Origin: Croceivirga thetidis
Lineage (GTDB): Bacteria; Bacteroidota; Bacteroidia; Flavobacteriales; Flavobacteriaceae
Assembly (NCBI RefSeq): GCF_012272815.1
Contig: NZ_JAAWWL010000001.1
Coordinates: 1,237,146-1,301,145, forward strand
Direction of reading: 5' to 3'
DNA: 64,000 bases
The notes under the pieces were generated by a model that saw only the letters and a list, made by a program, of their open reading frames with translations, had not been told where the DNA came from and made no database searches. The position numbers were made by a program, and so were the translations under genes. This document shows positions 35,087 through 42,741 of this stretch, in pieces; position 1 is the stretch's first letter; each line of letters begins with the position of its first letter.

Positions 35087-35701
35087 ATGAACCTCAAAAA
35101 ATCCATTATTCTTATTGTCATAGTATTATTGATTGATCAAATCAGTAAAATCTATATCAAGACAAATTTTGTATTGGGAGAATCGGAGCAGGTCACAAGC
35201 TGGTTTAGAATTCTTTTTATTGAGAATGAAGGGGCTGCGTGGGGTACAAAGTTGAGCGATATCTTACCAATTTCTGAAAGTGCTGGTAAATTGGTTCTGA
35301 CTATATTTCGATTGTTCGCCATTGTGGGGATTGGTTACTGGCTGTTGGACATCATTAAAAAAGGATCCTCTGGCATTTTAATTTTATCGGTGTCCCTCAT
35401 ATTCGCTGGTGCACTTGGCAATATTATTGATTCTGTTTTTTATGGAATCATATTCGACGATAGTACTAATAACGTTGCAACGCTTCTTTCTGATGAACCT
35501 TATGGAAAGTTATTCTATGGTAAGGTTGTTGATATGCTGTATTTTCCTTTGATTGATACCCGATGGCCTGATTGGGTACCAAAACTTGGCGGCAAGAATT
35601 TCCGATTTTTTGAGCCTATTTTTAATATCGCTGATTCTGCCATAAGTATTGGGGTGGCTATACTAATAATTTTTAATAAGCGAGCTTTTGCAAAGTCTTA
35701 A
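35087..35701 (+). CDS. lspA: Lipoprotein signal peptidase (signal peptidase II)
   Basis: A 204-residue inner-membrane aspartyl protease that removes signal peptides from prolipoproteins. The catalytic aspartates are D115 in GNIIDSVFYG and D183 in FNIADSAISIG. It is longer than the usual 160 residues because of a loop between the two motifs (about 120-175), as is common in Bacteroidota. It would process the many lipoproteins seen in this window. It converges with the cyclo-ligase gene with 3 bp between stops. Confidence 0.93.
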   Translation: MNLKKSIILIVIVLLIDQISKIYIKTNFVLGESEQVTSWFRILFIENEGAAWGTKLSDILPISESAGKLVLTIFRLFAIVGIGYWLLDIIKKGSSGILILSVSLIFAGALGNIIDSVFYGIIFDDSTNNVATLLSDEPYGKLFYGKVVDMLYFPLIDTRWPDWVPKLGGKNFRFFEPIFNIADSAISIGVAILIIFNKRAFAKS

Positions 35702-35704
35702 GCG

Positions 35705-36262
35705 TTAAAAAGTATAAAGCTTTTCTGGAGTAACACAATACTCTAAAGGAATGTCGCTATCGACTATATCAGAAATTTTTGGAATGGGCTCAAAGACCGA
35801 TAGCCCTATTTTTACCACCTCCTTTTTACATTTTGACAAAAATCTGTCGTAGAACCCCTTCCCATAACCGACTCTATTGCCTTTTAAGTCGAATGCCAAT
35901 AATGGTACAAAAACAACATCAATCTTTTTTTCGTCAATGTGAATACCATCTTGAGGTTCAGGTATTCCCCATTTACTTTGTTTTAAAATGGTATTATCGG
36001 TAAGTAAAAAATGCTCTAAATAATTACCATTTACTTTTGGCAAAACGATGTTTTTATCCTTGCCCTGAAGCAAGGTCAAAATTGGTTGGGTATCAATTTC
36101 TTTAAATTCTATGATTGGTAGGAAGAGGTGAAAAAAAGAAAATTTCCAAATCGGCACTTCGAGTAACCTATTGGAAATTTCTAAACTTTTTGATTCGATG
36201 TCCTCAATTGAAAGCAAATTTCTTTTTGCTTTGAATTCGGCTCTTATTTCATGTTTCAACAT
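35705..36262 (-). CDS. 5-formyltetrahydrofolate cyclo-ligase
   Basis: A 185-residue enzyme that converts 5-formyl-THF to 5,10-methenyl-THF with ATP. The C-terminal signature RVGYGKGFYDRFL and the start LKHEIRAEFKAKRNLL identify it. It would be transcribed from the 390-bp gap below uvrC, through the 28-codon small ORF at 36300-36386 that lies 37 bp upstream on the same strand. Confidence 0.92.
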   Translation of the reverse strand: MLKHEIRAEFKAKRNLLSIEDIESKSLEISNRLLEVPIWKFSFFHLFLPIIEFKEIDTQPILTLLQGKDKNIVLPKVNGNYLEHFLLTDNTILKQSKWGIPEPQDGIHIDEKKIDVVFVPLLAFDLKGNRVGYGKGFYDRFLSKCKKEVVKIGLSVFEPIPKISDIVDSDIPLEYCVTPEKLYTF

Positions 36263-36299
36263 CTAGATGTTGATTAATCCGGGGGTAGTTCTAGGAAAA

Positions 36300-36386
36300 T
36301 TAATCTCTTGATGAAATTGTAAAGTAAATTTTAAAAAATAACATCAGGACCAGATACATTCCTAAAACGATTAAATAGTTTTCCAT
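36300..36386 (-). CDS. Putative 28-residue single-pass membrane protein
   Basis: A short ORF encodes 28 residues: MENY, then one hydrophobic stretch of about 20 residues with a mid-helix Lys, ending TISSRD. The codons are ordinary for this genome and the product is a clean transmembrane helix, which random AT-rich sequence can also give. It sits in the leader of the cyclo-ligase gene. It may be a real small membrane protein or a translated leader; I cannot decide. Confidence 0.4.
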   Translation of the reverse strand: MENYLIVLGMYLVLMLFFKIYFTISSRD

Positions 36387-36411
36387 CTGTATCTTTTTCT
36401 TGGCTTAAAGA

Positions 36412-36427
36412 TAAGGATAAAATCTTA
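36412..36427. promoter_or_regulatory. 16-bp element, copy 1
   Basis: TAAGGATAAAATCTTA is an imperfect palindrome. It differs at one base from the copy at 36524-36539. It lies just upstream of the small membrane-protein ORF. Confidence 0.45.
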
Positions 36428-36507
36428 CGTAATATCTATTAAATGCAAATATTACCGCTGAAATGCATTGATTTTAGCATTTTTTAAGAAGTCAAATGAT
36501 TCAATCA

Positions 36508-36524
36508 AACATTAATTTAATGTT
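36508..36524. promoter_or_regulatory. 17-nt inverted repeat upstream of uvrC
   Basis: AACATTAA (36508-36515) and TTAATGTT (36517-36524) are perfect arms around one base. Confidence 0.4.
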
Positions 36525-36539
36525 AAGGATAATATCTTA
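36524..36539. promoter_or_regulatory. 16-bp element, copy 2
   Basis: TAAGGATAATATCTTA is near-identical to copy 1 and shares its first base with the inverted repeat at 36508-36524. Confidence 0.45.
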
Positions 36540-36653
36540 TATAAATATTCATCTAGTGTTCTAAAAAAACTAAATTTAGAAATCAATATTAATTTTCAGG
36601 TTAACCTGGTTATCCGTTTCCTGTCGTTTCAATACGATAATCTGAGTTTTCAA

Positions 36654-38441
36654 ATGACAAATTTGCCCATTCAAGTTCAACTTAGTGCACTGCCAACCTC
36701 ACCTGGTGTGTATCAGTTTTACGATAGCGAGAATAAGCTTCTATATGTTGGAAAGGCTAAAAACTTGAAAAAAAGGGTCTCTTCTTATTTTACTAAAAAG
36801 CATGAGAATGGGAAAACGAGGGTGCTCGTAAAAAAAATAATCTCCATTAAACATATTGTTGTTAAAAATGAATCTGATGCGCTTTTACTTGAAAATAGCC
36901 TTATCAAAAAACATAGGCCCAGATACAATGTACTATTAAGAGATGACAAAACTTACCCTTGGATATGTATTAAAAATGAACGATTCCCCCGAATATTCCC
37001 AACCCGAAAATTAATCAAAGATGGCTCTGAGTACTATGGTCCTTATACAAGTATGAGAACTGTACGAACACTTTTGGATTTGGTCAAAAGCGTCTATTCG
37101 ATACGGACATGCAATTATGATCTTGCTGATGAAAAAATCAATGGGGGTAAATTCAAAGTTTGTTTAGAGTATCATCTAGGAAATTGCCTAGGGCCCTGTG
37201 AAGGCAAATATTCAATTGAAGAGTACCAAAAGCAAATAGAAGATATAAGGCAGATAATCAAAGGCAATTTCAAGAGTTCACTTCAATTCTTTCGTAAACA
37301 GATGAAACAATATGCTGAAGAATTGGAATTCGAAAAAGCTGAGATAGTCCGAAGAAAAATTGAAACACTAGAAAATTACCAGGCTAAATCCACCATTGTC
37401 AACCCAAAAATCAGTGATGTTGATGTGTTCACCATTTTTTCTGATGAAACACATGCTTACATAAATTTTCTGCAATTATCTTTTGGGACGATTACCCGTT
37501 CACATACTTTGGAAGTAAAGAAAAAATTGGAAGAAAGCGATGAAGAATTGTTACAATTGGCTGTCGTCGAACTACGCCAACGATTCAAGTCAGAATCAAA
37601 AGAATTGTATTTGCAATTTCAGTTGCAATTGAATGAAGATTTAAAGATTACGATCCCTAAGCTAGGGGATAAGAAGAAACTCATTGATTTTTCATTGAAT
37701 AATGCCAAGATGTTTCGACAAGAGCGATTCAAACAAATGAAAATCGTTGATCCGGATCGACACACCAAACGAATTATGGCCCAGATGAAGGCTGATTTAC
37801 GATTGTCGGAAGAACCAAGACAAATAGAATGTTTTGACAACTCAAATATTCAAGGTACTAACCCTGTTGCCGCTTGTGTAGTTTTCAAAGATGGGAAACC
37901 TTCGAAAAAGGACTATCGTCATTTCAATATAAAAACTGTGGTTGGTCCAGATGATTTCGCTTCAATGGAAGAGGTAGTTTTTAGAAGGTATAAACGCCTA
38001 TTGAATGAGGGAGAACCATTGCCGCAATTAATTGTAATTGATGGGGGTAAAGGACAATTATCTTCTGCGTTGAAGAGTCTTGATATTCTTGGTTTGCGCG
38101 GAAAGATCGCGATTATTGGAATTGCAAAAAGACTGGAGGAAATTTACTTTCCTGAAGATCCCATCCCGCTTTATCTAGATAAGAAGTCTGAAACCTTGAA
38201 AATAATTCAACAATTACGAAATGAAGCCCATAGGTTTGGTATTACACATCACAGAAATAAACGAAGTAAGGCAGCAATTTCTTCTGAACTTGAACAGATA
38301 GAGGGAATTGGAGAAAAAACGGCAAAACAACTTCTAAAAAACTTCAAATCGGTAAAGCGTATCAAAGAGGCATCAATCGAGAATTTGGCTGTTGAAGTAG
38401 GAATGGCAAAAGCAAAGAAAATTTATGAAACCTTCCATTAA
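36654..38441 (+). CDS. uvrC: Excinuclease ABC subunit C
   Basis: A 595-residue nuclease of nucleotide excision repair that cuts on both sides of a lesion marked by UvrAB. It has the GIY-YIG domain at about 15-95 (GVYQFY ... LLYVGKAKNLKKR), a UVR region near 205-240 for UvrB contact, an RNase H-like second nuclease (CFDNSNIQG, VIDGGKGQL), and helix-hairpin-helix motifs at the end (IEGIGEKTAKQLLKNF). The patatin gene begins inside its last 17 bases. Confidence 0.95.
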   Translation: MTNLPIQVQLSALPTSPGVYQFYDSENKLLYVGKAKNLKKRVSSYFTKKHENGKTRVLVKKIISIKHIVVKNESDALLLENSLIKKHRPRYNVLLRDDKTYPWICIKNERFPRIFPTRKLIKDGSEYYGPYTSMRTVRTLLDLVKSVYSIRTCNYDLADEKINGGKFKVCLEYHLGNCLGPCEGKYSIEEYQKQIEDIRQIIKGNFKSSLQFFRKQMKQYAEELEFEKAEIVRRKIETLENYQAKSTIVNPKISDVDVFTIFSDETHAYINFLQLSFGTITRSHTLEVKKKLEESDEELLQLAVVELRQRFKSESKELYLQFQLQLNEDLKITIPKLGDKKKLIDFSLNNAKMFRQERFKQMKIVDPDRHTKRIMAQMKADLRLSEEPRQIECFDNSNIQGTNPVAACVVFKDGKPSKKDYRHFNIKTVVGPDDFASMEEVVFRRYKRLLNEGEPLPQLIVIDGGKGQLSSALKSLDILGLRGKIAIIGIAKRLEEIYFPEDPIPLYLDKKSETLKIIQQLRNEAHRFGITHHRNKRSKAAISSELEQIEGIGEKTAKQLLKNFKSVKRIKEASIENLAVEVGMAKAKKIYETFH

Positions 38442-40680
38442 AAAGCATTTTATAGTGCCCTTTTTGATGTTGTTTTTGATTACAATCAATGCACAAAAAG
38501 ACCAAAAAATAGGATTGGTTTTAAGTGGAGGGGGAGCAAAAGGCTTAGCGCATATTGGAGCGCTTAAGGTAATTGAAGAAGCTGGAGTAGAAATTGACTT
38601 TGTAGGGGGAACCAGCATGGGTGCTATCGTAGGTGGTCTTTATGCCGCGGGTTATTCAGCTACTGAGTTGGATTCTATTTTTAGAACCACCAATCTACCT
38701 GAATTGATTCAAGATAACGTTCCTCGAAGTGCAAAAACGTTTTACGAAAAAGATGATGCGGACCGCTATGCCCTGACTCTGCCCTTTGATGAATTCAAAG
38801 TAAGCTTTCCACCTGGCATTTCGAGTGGGCAAAATGTCTTTAATGAATTTGTGAGACTTCTTTTTCACGTCAAGGATGTGAGGGATTTCAATCAGCTTCC
38901 AATTCCATTTTTATGTATTGCAACCGATGTCGAATCAGGGGCACAAATTTTATTGGATAAAGGATATTTACCTGAAGCAATCATGGCCAGCGGTACATTA
39001 CCATCATTATTTGAACCAATGGAAATTGATGGCAAAGTTTTGATTGATGGCGGAGTGGTAAATAATTATCCTATTGATGAGGTTAGGGCCTTAGGAGCAG
39101 ATATAATTATCGGTGTTGACGTTCAGCACGGTCTTTCAAACCGTGATGCTTTGGGTTCAGCAACTGAAATTTTGCTACAGATAAATAATTATCGGACGGT
39201 TAAAGACATGGTGGAAAAAAGGAAGAAAACAGATATCTATATCAACCCACCTATTGATGATTTTTCAGTTATTGATTTTGATAAAATAAACGATATAATT
39301 AATAGTGGGGGTTTAGCGGCAGAAGAAAATTTACAAGCACTTTATGGTCTTGCGACTAGGGAGGTAAGAATCAAAAACAAACCAGTTTCTTCTTCAGATA
39401 GCTTGACCATAAACCGATTGTTATTAAAGGGTAACGATAGATATACTAGAGGTTATATTAAGGGGAAATTGCGATTTAACCTTGGAGATAAAATTTCTTT
39501 TGAGAAACTGAGTCAGGGTATGAGCAATCTTGCGGCAACCGAAAATTTTAAGGCGATTCGGTATGAACTGGTTTCAAACGGATTAGGAACAGACCTGATA
39601 TTAAAGCTAATAGAAAAGCCTGAAAAAATGTATTTGAGGGCGGGTGCGCACTATGACGATCTTTTTAAAAGCGCAGCCTTAATGAACATTACAAGAAAAG
39701 GGCTCTTGTTCAAAGATGATGTTGGTTCCTTTGATATAATTCTTGGGGATAATATTCGATACAATGCGGAATACTATGTAGATAAAGGAACCTATTGGAG
39801 TTTTGGGGTTAATTCTTCATTTGCAGATTTTGATACCGAAATCGATTTTGATTTAATTCGTTCAAATTTTGAGGTTGATCAGGGTTTTGGTGTCAGCGAG
39901 ATTAATCTTGATGTTTCAGACTTAACTAATCAAATATATCTACAAACTGTGGTGCGAGAAGAATTTGCAGTTAGCTTGGGTATTGAACACAAACTATTGC
40001 GTTATAGCACTCGCACTTTAAATCAAGTAGCTCCTGAAAGCGATATGGCTTTTAATCCTTCACCTTCCTTCAGAACATTTTTTGAGGACAGTAATTTCTT
40101 CAGTACTTATGGTCGGTTACGTTTTGACACTTATGATGATAGTTATTTTCCTAAATCAGGACTCTTTTTCGATGGTGACTTTCATGTTTATCTATTGTCT
40201 TCTGACTTTAATGACAATTTCAAGGAATTCTCGGTAGCTAAAGCTAGGATGGGAGCTGCTTTCGGTATTCTTCCCGGACTTTCATTAAATATTGAATCTG
40301 AGGGAGGTTTTAAATTAGGAACTTCTGGTGTAACGTCTTTTGATTTTGTACTTGGAGGATTCGGGAGTCAACGCCTCAATAATTTTGTACCATTTTTTGG
40401 TTACGATTTTCTTTCGCTACCTGGTAACAGTTTTGTAAAAGCATTCGCAAGACTTGATTATGAAGTAGCCCCTAAGAACCATTTAATGCTAACTGCAAAT
40501 ATTGCCAATGTAGAAGATGATATTTTTAGAACAGGGGAGTGGTTTACAGAACCTGATTTTTCAGGTTATGGTGTTGGTTATGGTTTTGAGTCTTTCTTAG
40601 GTCCAGTACAGATATTTTATTCCTTCTCACCACAAGTCGACGACGGCAATCTTTTCATAAGTGTAGGGTACTGGTTTTAA
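38425..40680 (+). CDS. Outer-membrane patatin-like phospholipase with BamA-type barrel
   Basis: A 751-residue protein. After a signal peptide (ending in INAQ) comes a patatin domain with the oxyanion loop GGGAKG (35-40), nucleophile S64 in GTSMG and D208 in DGG. A POTRA-like segment (about 325-400) leads into a 16-strand Omp85-type barrel with a terminal YWF. This is the PlpD/type Vd secretion layout: lipase passenger plus its own transporter. It probably displays the lipase at the surface or periplasm. It overlaps uvrC by 17 bp. Confidence 0.9.
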   Translation: MKPSIKKHFIVPFLMLFLITINAQKDQKIGLVLSGGGAKGLAHIGALKVIEEAGVEIDFVGGTSMGAIVGGLYAAGYSATELDSIFRTTNLPELIQDNVPRSAKTFYEKDDADRYALTLPFDEFKVSFPPGISSGQNVFNEFVRLLFHVKDVRDFNQLPIPFLCIATDVESGAQILLDKGYLPEAIMASGTLPSLFEPMEIDGKVLIDGGVVNNYPIDEVRALGADIIIGVDVQHGLSNRDALGSATEILLQINNYRTVKDMVEKRKKTDIYINPPIDDFSVIDFDKINDIINSGGLAAEENLQALYGLATREVRIKNKPVSSSDSLTINRLLLKGNDRYTRGYIKGKLRFNLGDKISFEKLSQGMSNLAATENFKAIRYELVSNGLGTDLILKLIEKPEKMYLRAGAHYDDLFKSAALMNITRKGLLFKDDVGSFDIILGDNIRYNAEYYVDKGTYWSFGVNSSFADFDTEIDFDLIRSNFEVDQGFGVSEINLDVSDLTNQIYLQTVVREEFAVSLGIEHKLLRYSTRTLNQVAPESDMAFNPSPSFRTFFEDSNFFSTYGRLRFDTYDDSYFPKSGLFFDGDFHVYLLSSDFNDNFKEFSVAKARMGAAFGILPGLSLNIESEGGFKLGTSGVTSFDFVLGGFGSQRLNNFVPFFGYDFLSLPGNSFVKAFARLDYEVAPKNHLMLTANIANVEDDIFRTGEWFTEPDFSGYGVGYGFESFLGPVQIFYSFSPQVDDGNLFISVGYWF

Positions 40681-40850
40681 CCTGATTTTAGCTAAAAAGC
40701 ATGTGTTTCATAAAATGATACTAACAAACTTGACAGCTGAGTTAAAGTGCGTTAAAAAAGAAAAATATCCTGATTGCTATTATAAATTTGAATCAACAAA
40801 AGGGGTGGTTCCCTTTTGAACTTTAAGTATTGGTTTTTCATAATTTAAAG

Positions 40851-40867
40851 TTTGGTTGGTTATTTAG
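40851..40867 (+). repeat. 17-nt element shared with 3865-3881, copy 2
   Basis: Identical 17-mer to copy 1, placed four bases before the terminator stem. In both places it follows a small hairpin and an AU-rich stretch. Confidence 0.6.
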
Positions 40868-40870
40868 GAA

Positions 40871-40902
40871 AAGCCTCGATGAAACATCGGGGCTTTTTTT
40901 TA
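40871..40902 (+). terminator. Intrinsic terminator
   Basis: AAGCCTCGATG pairs with CATCGGGGCTT (one wobble pair) across a 3-nt loop, followed by nine T. Confidence 0.85.
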
Positions 40903-40992
40903 CAATACTTTGGTATAAGTTTTGTTTAAGTAATTGTAAAAGATGATCGTGGGCAATTGAATTTGATAATTTTACCCTAGAATAAATTTGTT

Positions 40993-41766
40993 ATGAAAAA
41001 AATTATTCTATTTACAATTACACTTTTGACCTTGAATTTGAGTGCGCAAAAAAAGGCCTACAAGGCCGGTGAGTGGTTAAAGTACAGAATTCATTATGGC
41101 TTTTTGAATGCCAGTTATGCCACTCTGCATCTGTCCAATGATAGTATAGATAGTATTCCGGTTTACCACGCGGTTGGTAAAGGAAAAACCACAGGTTTTG
41201 CAAGTATCTTTTTTAAAGTTGACGATACATACGAAAGTTACTTCGGTCAACGAGACGGAAAGCCCTACAAGTTTGTTCGTGATATAAATGAAGGGGGTTA
41301 CACGAAGAATATTGAAATAGACTTCGATTACGATAATGATAACGCTATTCTTAATGACCTTAAAAATGATAAGCGTTTTGATATACCAGTTCATGACCAG
41401 ATTCAAGACATAATCTCCGCCTCGTACGCCCTGAGAAATTACGCTAACGGAAAGGAATTGAAAGTTGGTGAAAGCTTTGATATGGATATGCTATTTGATG
41501 ATGATGGGGTATATAAATTCAAGCTTAAGTATCTAGGTAAAGATGTCATTCGCACAAAATACGGTAAGGTGGAATGTCTTACCTTTAGGCCGTTGGTTCA
41601 GTCGGGCAGGGTATTTAAAGAAGAAGAAAGTTTGACCCTTTGGGTTTCAAATGATTTAAATAAAATTCCGGTTCGAATTAAGGCTGATTTGGCCGTTGGC
41701 TCACTGAAGGCCGATTTGGACGGTTACAATGGCCTTAAAAACCAATTCAAGATAATTATGGATTGA
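40993..41766 (+). CDS. DUF3108 domain-containing exported protein
   Basis: A 257-residue protein with a signal peptide (ending in LSAQ). The mature part matches the DUF3108 pattern: AYKAGEWLKYRIHYGFLNASYATL at the start and a later VDDTYESYF. Such proteins are predicted periplasmic beta-barrel or lipocalin-like folds with no agreed function. It starts an evident operon with a tryptophan dioxygenase-like gene (6 bp later), the M23 gene (1-bp overlap) and pgi (65-bp overlap). Confidence 0.85.
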   Translation: MKKIILFTITLLTLNLSAQKKAYKAGEWLKYRIHYGFLNASYATLHLSNDSIDSIPVYHAVGKGKTTGFASIFFKVDDTYESYFGQRDGKPYKFVRDINEGGYTKNIEIDFDYDNDNAILNDLKNDKRFDIPVHDQIQDIISASYALRNYANGKELKVGESFDMDMLFDDDGVYKFKLKYLGKDVIRTKYGKVECLTFRPLVQSGRVFKEEESLTLWVSNDLNKIPVRIKADLAVGSLKADLDGYNGLKNQFKIIMD

Positions 41767-41772
41767 TTTTAC

Positions 41773-42741
41773 ATGAAGAAAGACGAGCTAATTGCGTCCC
41801 AAATCAATAAGCTTGAAGAAAAATTTAAAAATTCAGGCCAAGACCTAAGTTCCTATCTTGATGGATTGCTCTACCAGCGTTACCTTACCTATTGGGATTA
41901 TATTCATCTCGATACTTTATTAAGTATTCAAGTACCGCGCACCCATTTTCCTGATGAGGAAATCTTCATCATGTACCATCAAATTACAGAATTGTACTTT
42001 AAATTGATTCTGCACGAGCAAAAGCAAATTGTTGATGATAAATCACAGAACTTGGATTTTTTCATCGACCGCGCTACCAGAATCAACAACTACTTCCGTG
42101 CCCTAATTTCTTCATTTAGTATCATGATTAAAGGCATGGAACGGGAACAATTTCTTAGGTATAGAATGGCTTTGTTACCTGCGAGTGGATTTCAGTCTGC
42201 ACAGTATCGCATGATAGAATTATATGCAACCTCAATGGAAAATTTGGTTCATCATACTGAACGTGATGATTTCTCTGAAGAAAACTCCATCGAAGAACTT
42301 TATGAGCACATATACTGGAAAAAAGGAGCTACCGATTTAAAAACTGGCGAGAAAACCTTGACGCTAAAGCAATTTGAATATCGATATACCCCGAGACTAA
42401 TAAGAATTGCCAAACAAGTTAAAGGGAACACCGTTTATCATAAATACTTACAACTACCCGAAAAGTATCAAAAGAATGAAGAGCTCTGTAAGGCGATGAA
42501 AGAAATGGATTTGAATGCGAATGTCAATTGGCCATTGATGCACATGGGTTCTGCATATAGGTATTTGGCTAAGGATAAAGGTGCAGTAGATGCAACTGGG
42601 GGTACAAATTGGAAAGACTACTTGCCACCAAGTTTTCAAAAAATAATATTTTTTCCAACTTTGCATTCAGAAAAGGAGCTTCAAGAGTGGGGCAAACAAT
42701 GGGTTGATCATATTTTCAACCCCGAAGCAAACAAAATGTAA
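41773..42741 (+). CDS. Tryptophan 2,3-dioxygenase family protein
   Basis: A 322-residue haem protein of the TDO family, which opens the indole ring of tryptophan to give N-formylkynurenine. The family block LTYWDYIHLDTLLSIQ and EIFIMYHQITELYFKLILHE includes the distal-side H69. A later ATGGTNW aligns with the loop near the substrate. It is longer than usual in its C-terminal half, as in Bacteroidota members. No kynureninase or formamidase is adjacent, so whether it truly degrades tryptophan here is open. Confidence 0.85.
   Translation: MKKDELIASQINKLEEKFKNSGQDLSSYLDGLLYQRYLTYWDYIHLDTLLSIQVPRTHFPDEEIFIMYHQITELYFKLILHEQKQIVDDKSQNLDFFIDRATRINNYFRALISSFSIMIKGMEREQFLRYRMALLPASGFQSAQYRMIELYATSMENLVHHTERDDFSEENSIEELYEHIYWKKGATDLKTGEKTLTLKQFEYRYTPRLIRIAKQVKGNTVYHKYLQLPEKYQKNEELCKAMKEMDLNANVNWPLMHMGSAYRYLAKDKGAVDATGGTNWKDYLPPSFQKIIFFPTLHSEKELQEWGKQWVDHIFNPEANKM

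Larger units (their letters stand above)
36263..36653. other. Intergenic region between the cyclo-ligase gene and uvrC
   Basis: A 391-bp AT-rich gap between divergent genes. It contains a 28-codon minus-strand ORF, a pair of near-identical 16-bp elements 112 bp apart (36412 and 36524), a 17-nt inverted repeat (36508-36524) and a 12-bp palindrome CAGGTTAACCTG (36597-36608). It must hold promoters in both directions. Confidence 0.6.
40783..40903 (+). ncRNA. Candidate small RNA (about 105 nt)
   Basis: A -7 box TAAATTTG (40783-40790) predicts a start near 40797. The transcript would begin with a hairpin AAAAGGG/CCCTTTT (40798-40817), continue with an AU-rich stretch, include the 17-nt shared element (40851-40867), and end at a terminator (40871-40902). 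No ORF of note lies inside. No TTG -33 box is present, so it may instead be the processed 3' end of the patatin mRNA. Confidence 0.4.
40681..40992. other. Intergenic region with a probable small RNA
   Basis: A 312-bp gap after the patatin gene. The first 100 bp shows nothing I can name. The second half has a -7 box, two hairpins and a terminator, listed separately. A TAAATTTG at 40983-40990 ends two bases before the DUF3108 start codon, too close to be its promoter; a TAATTTTA at about 40967 fits better. Confidence 0.5.

Noticed and set aside
36597..36608. CAGGTTAACCTG as a separate operator of uvrC
   Set aside because: A 12-bp palindrome has a roughly one-in-ten chance of occurring in a gap of this size; it is only listed with the intergenic region.
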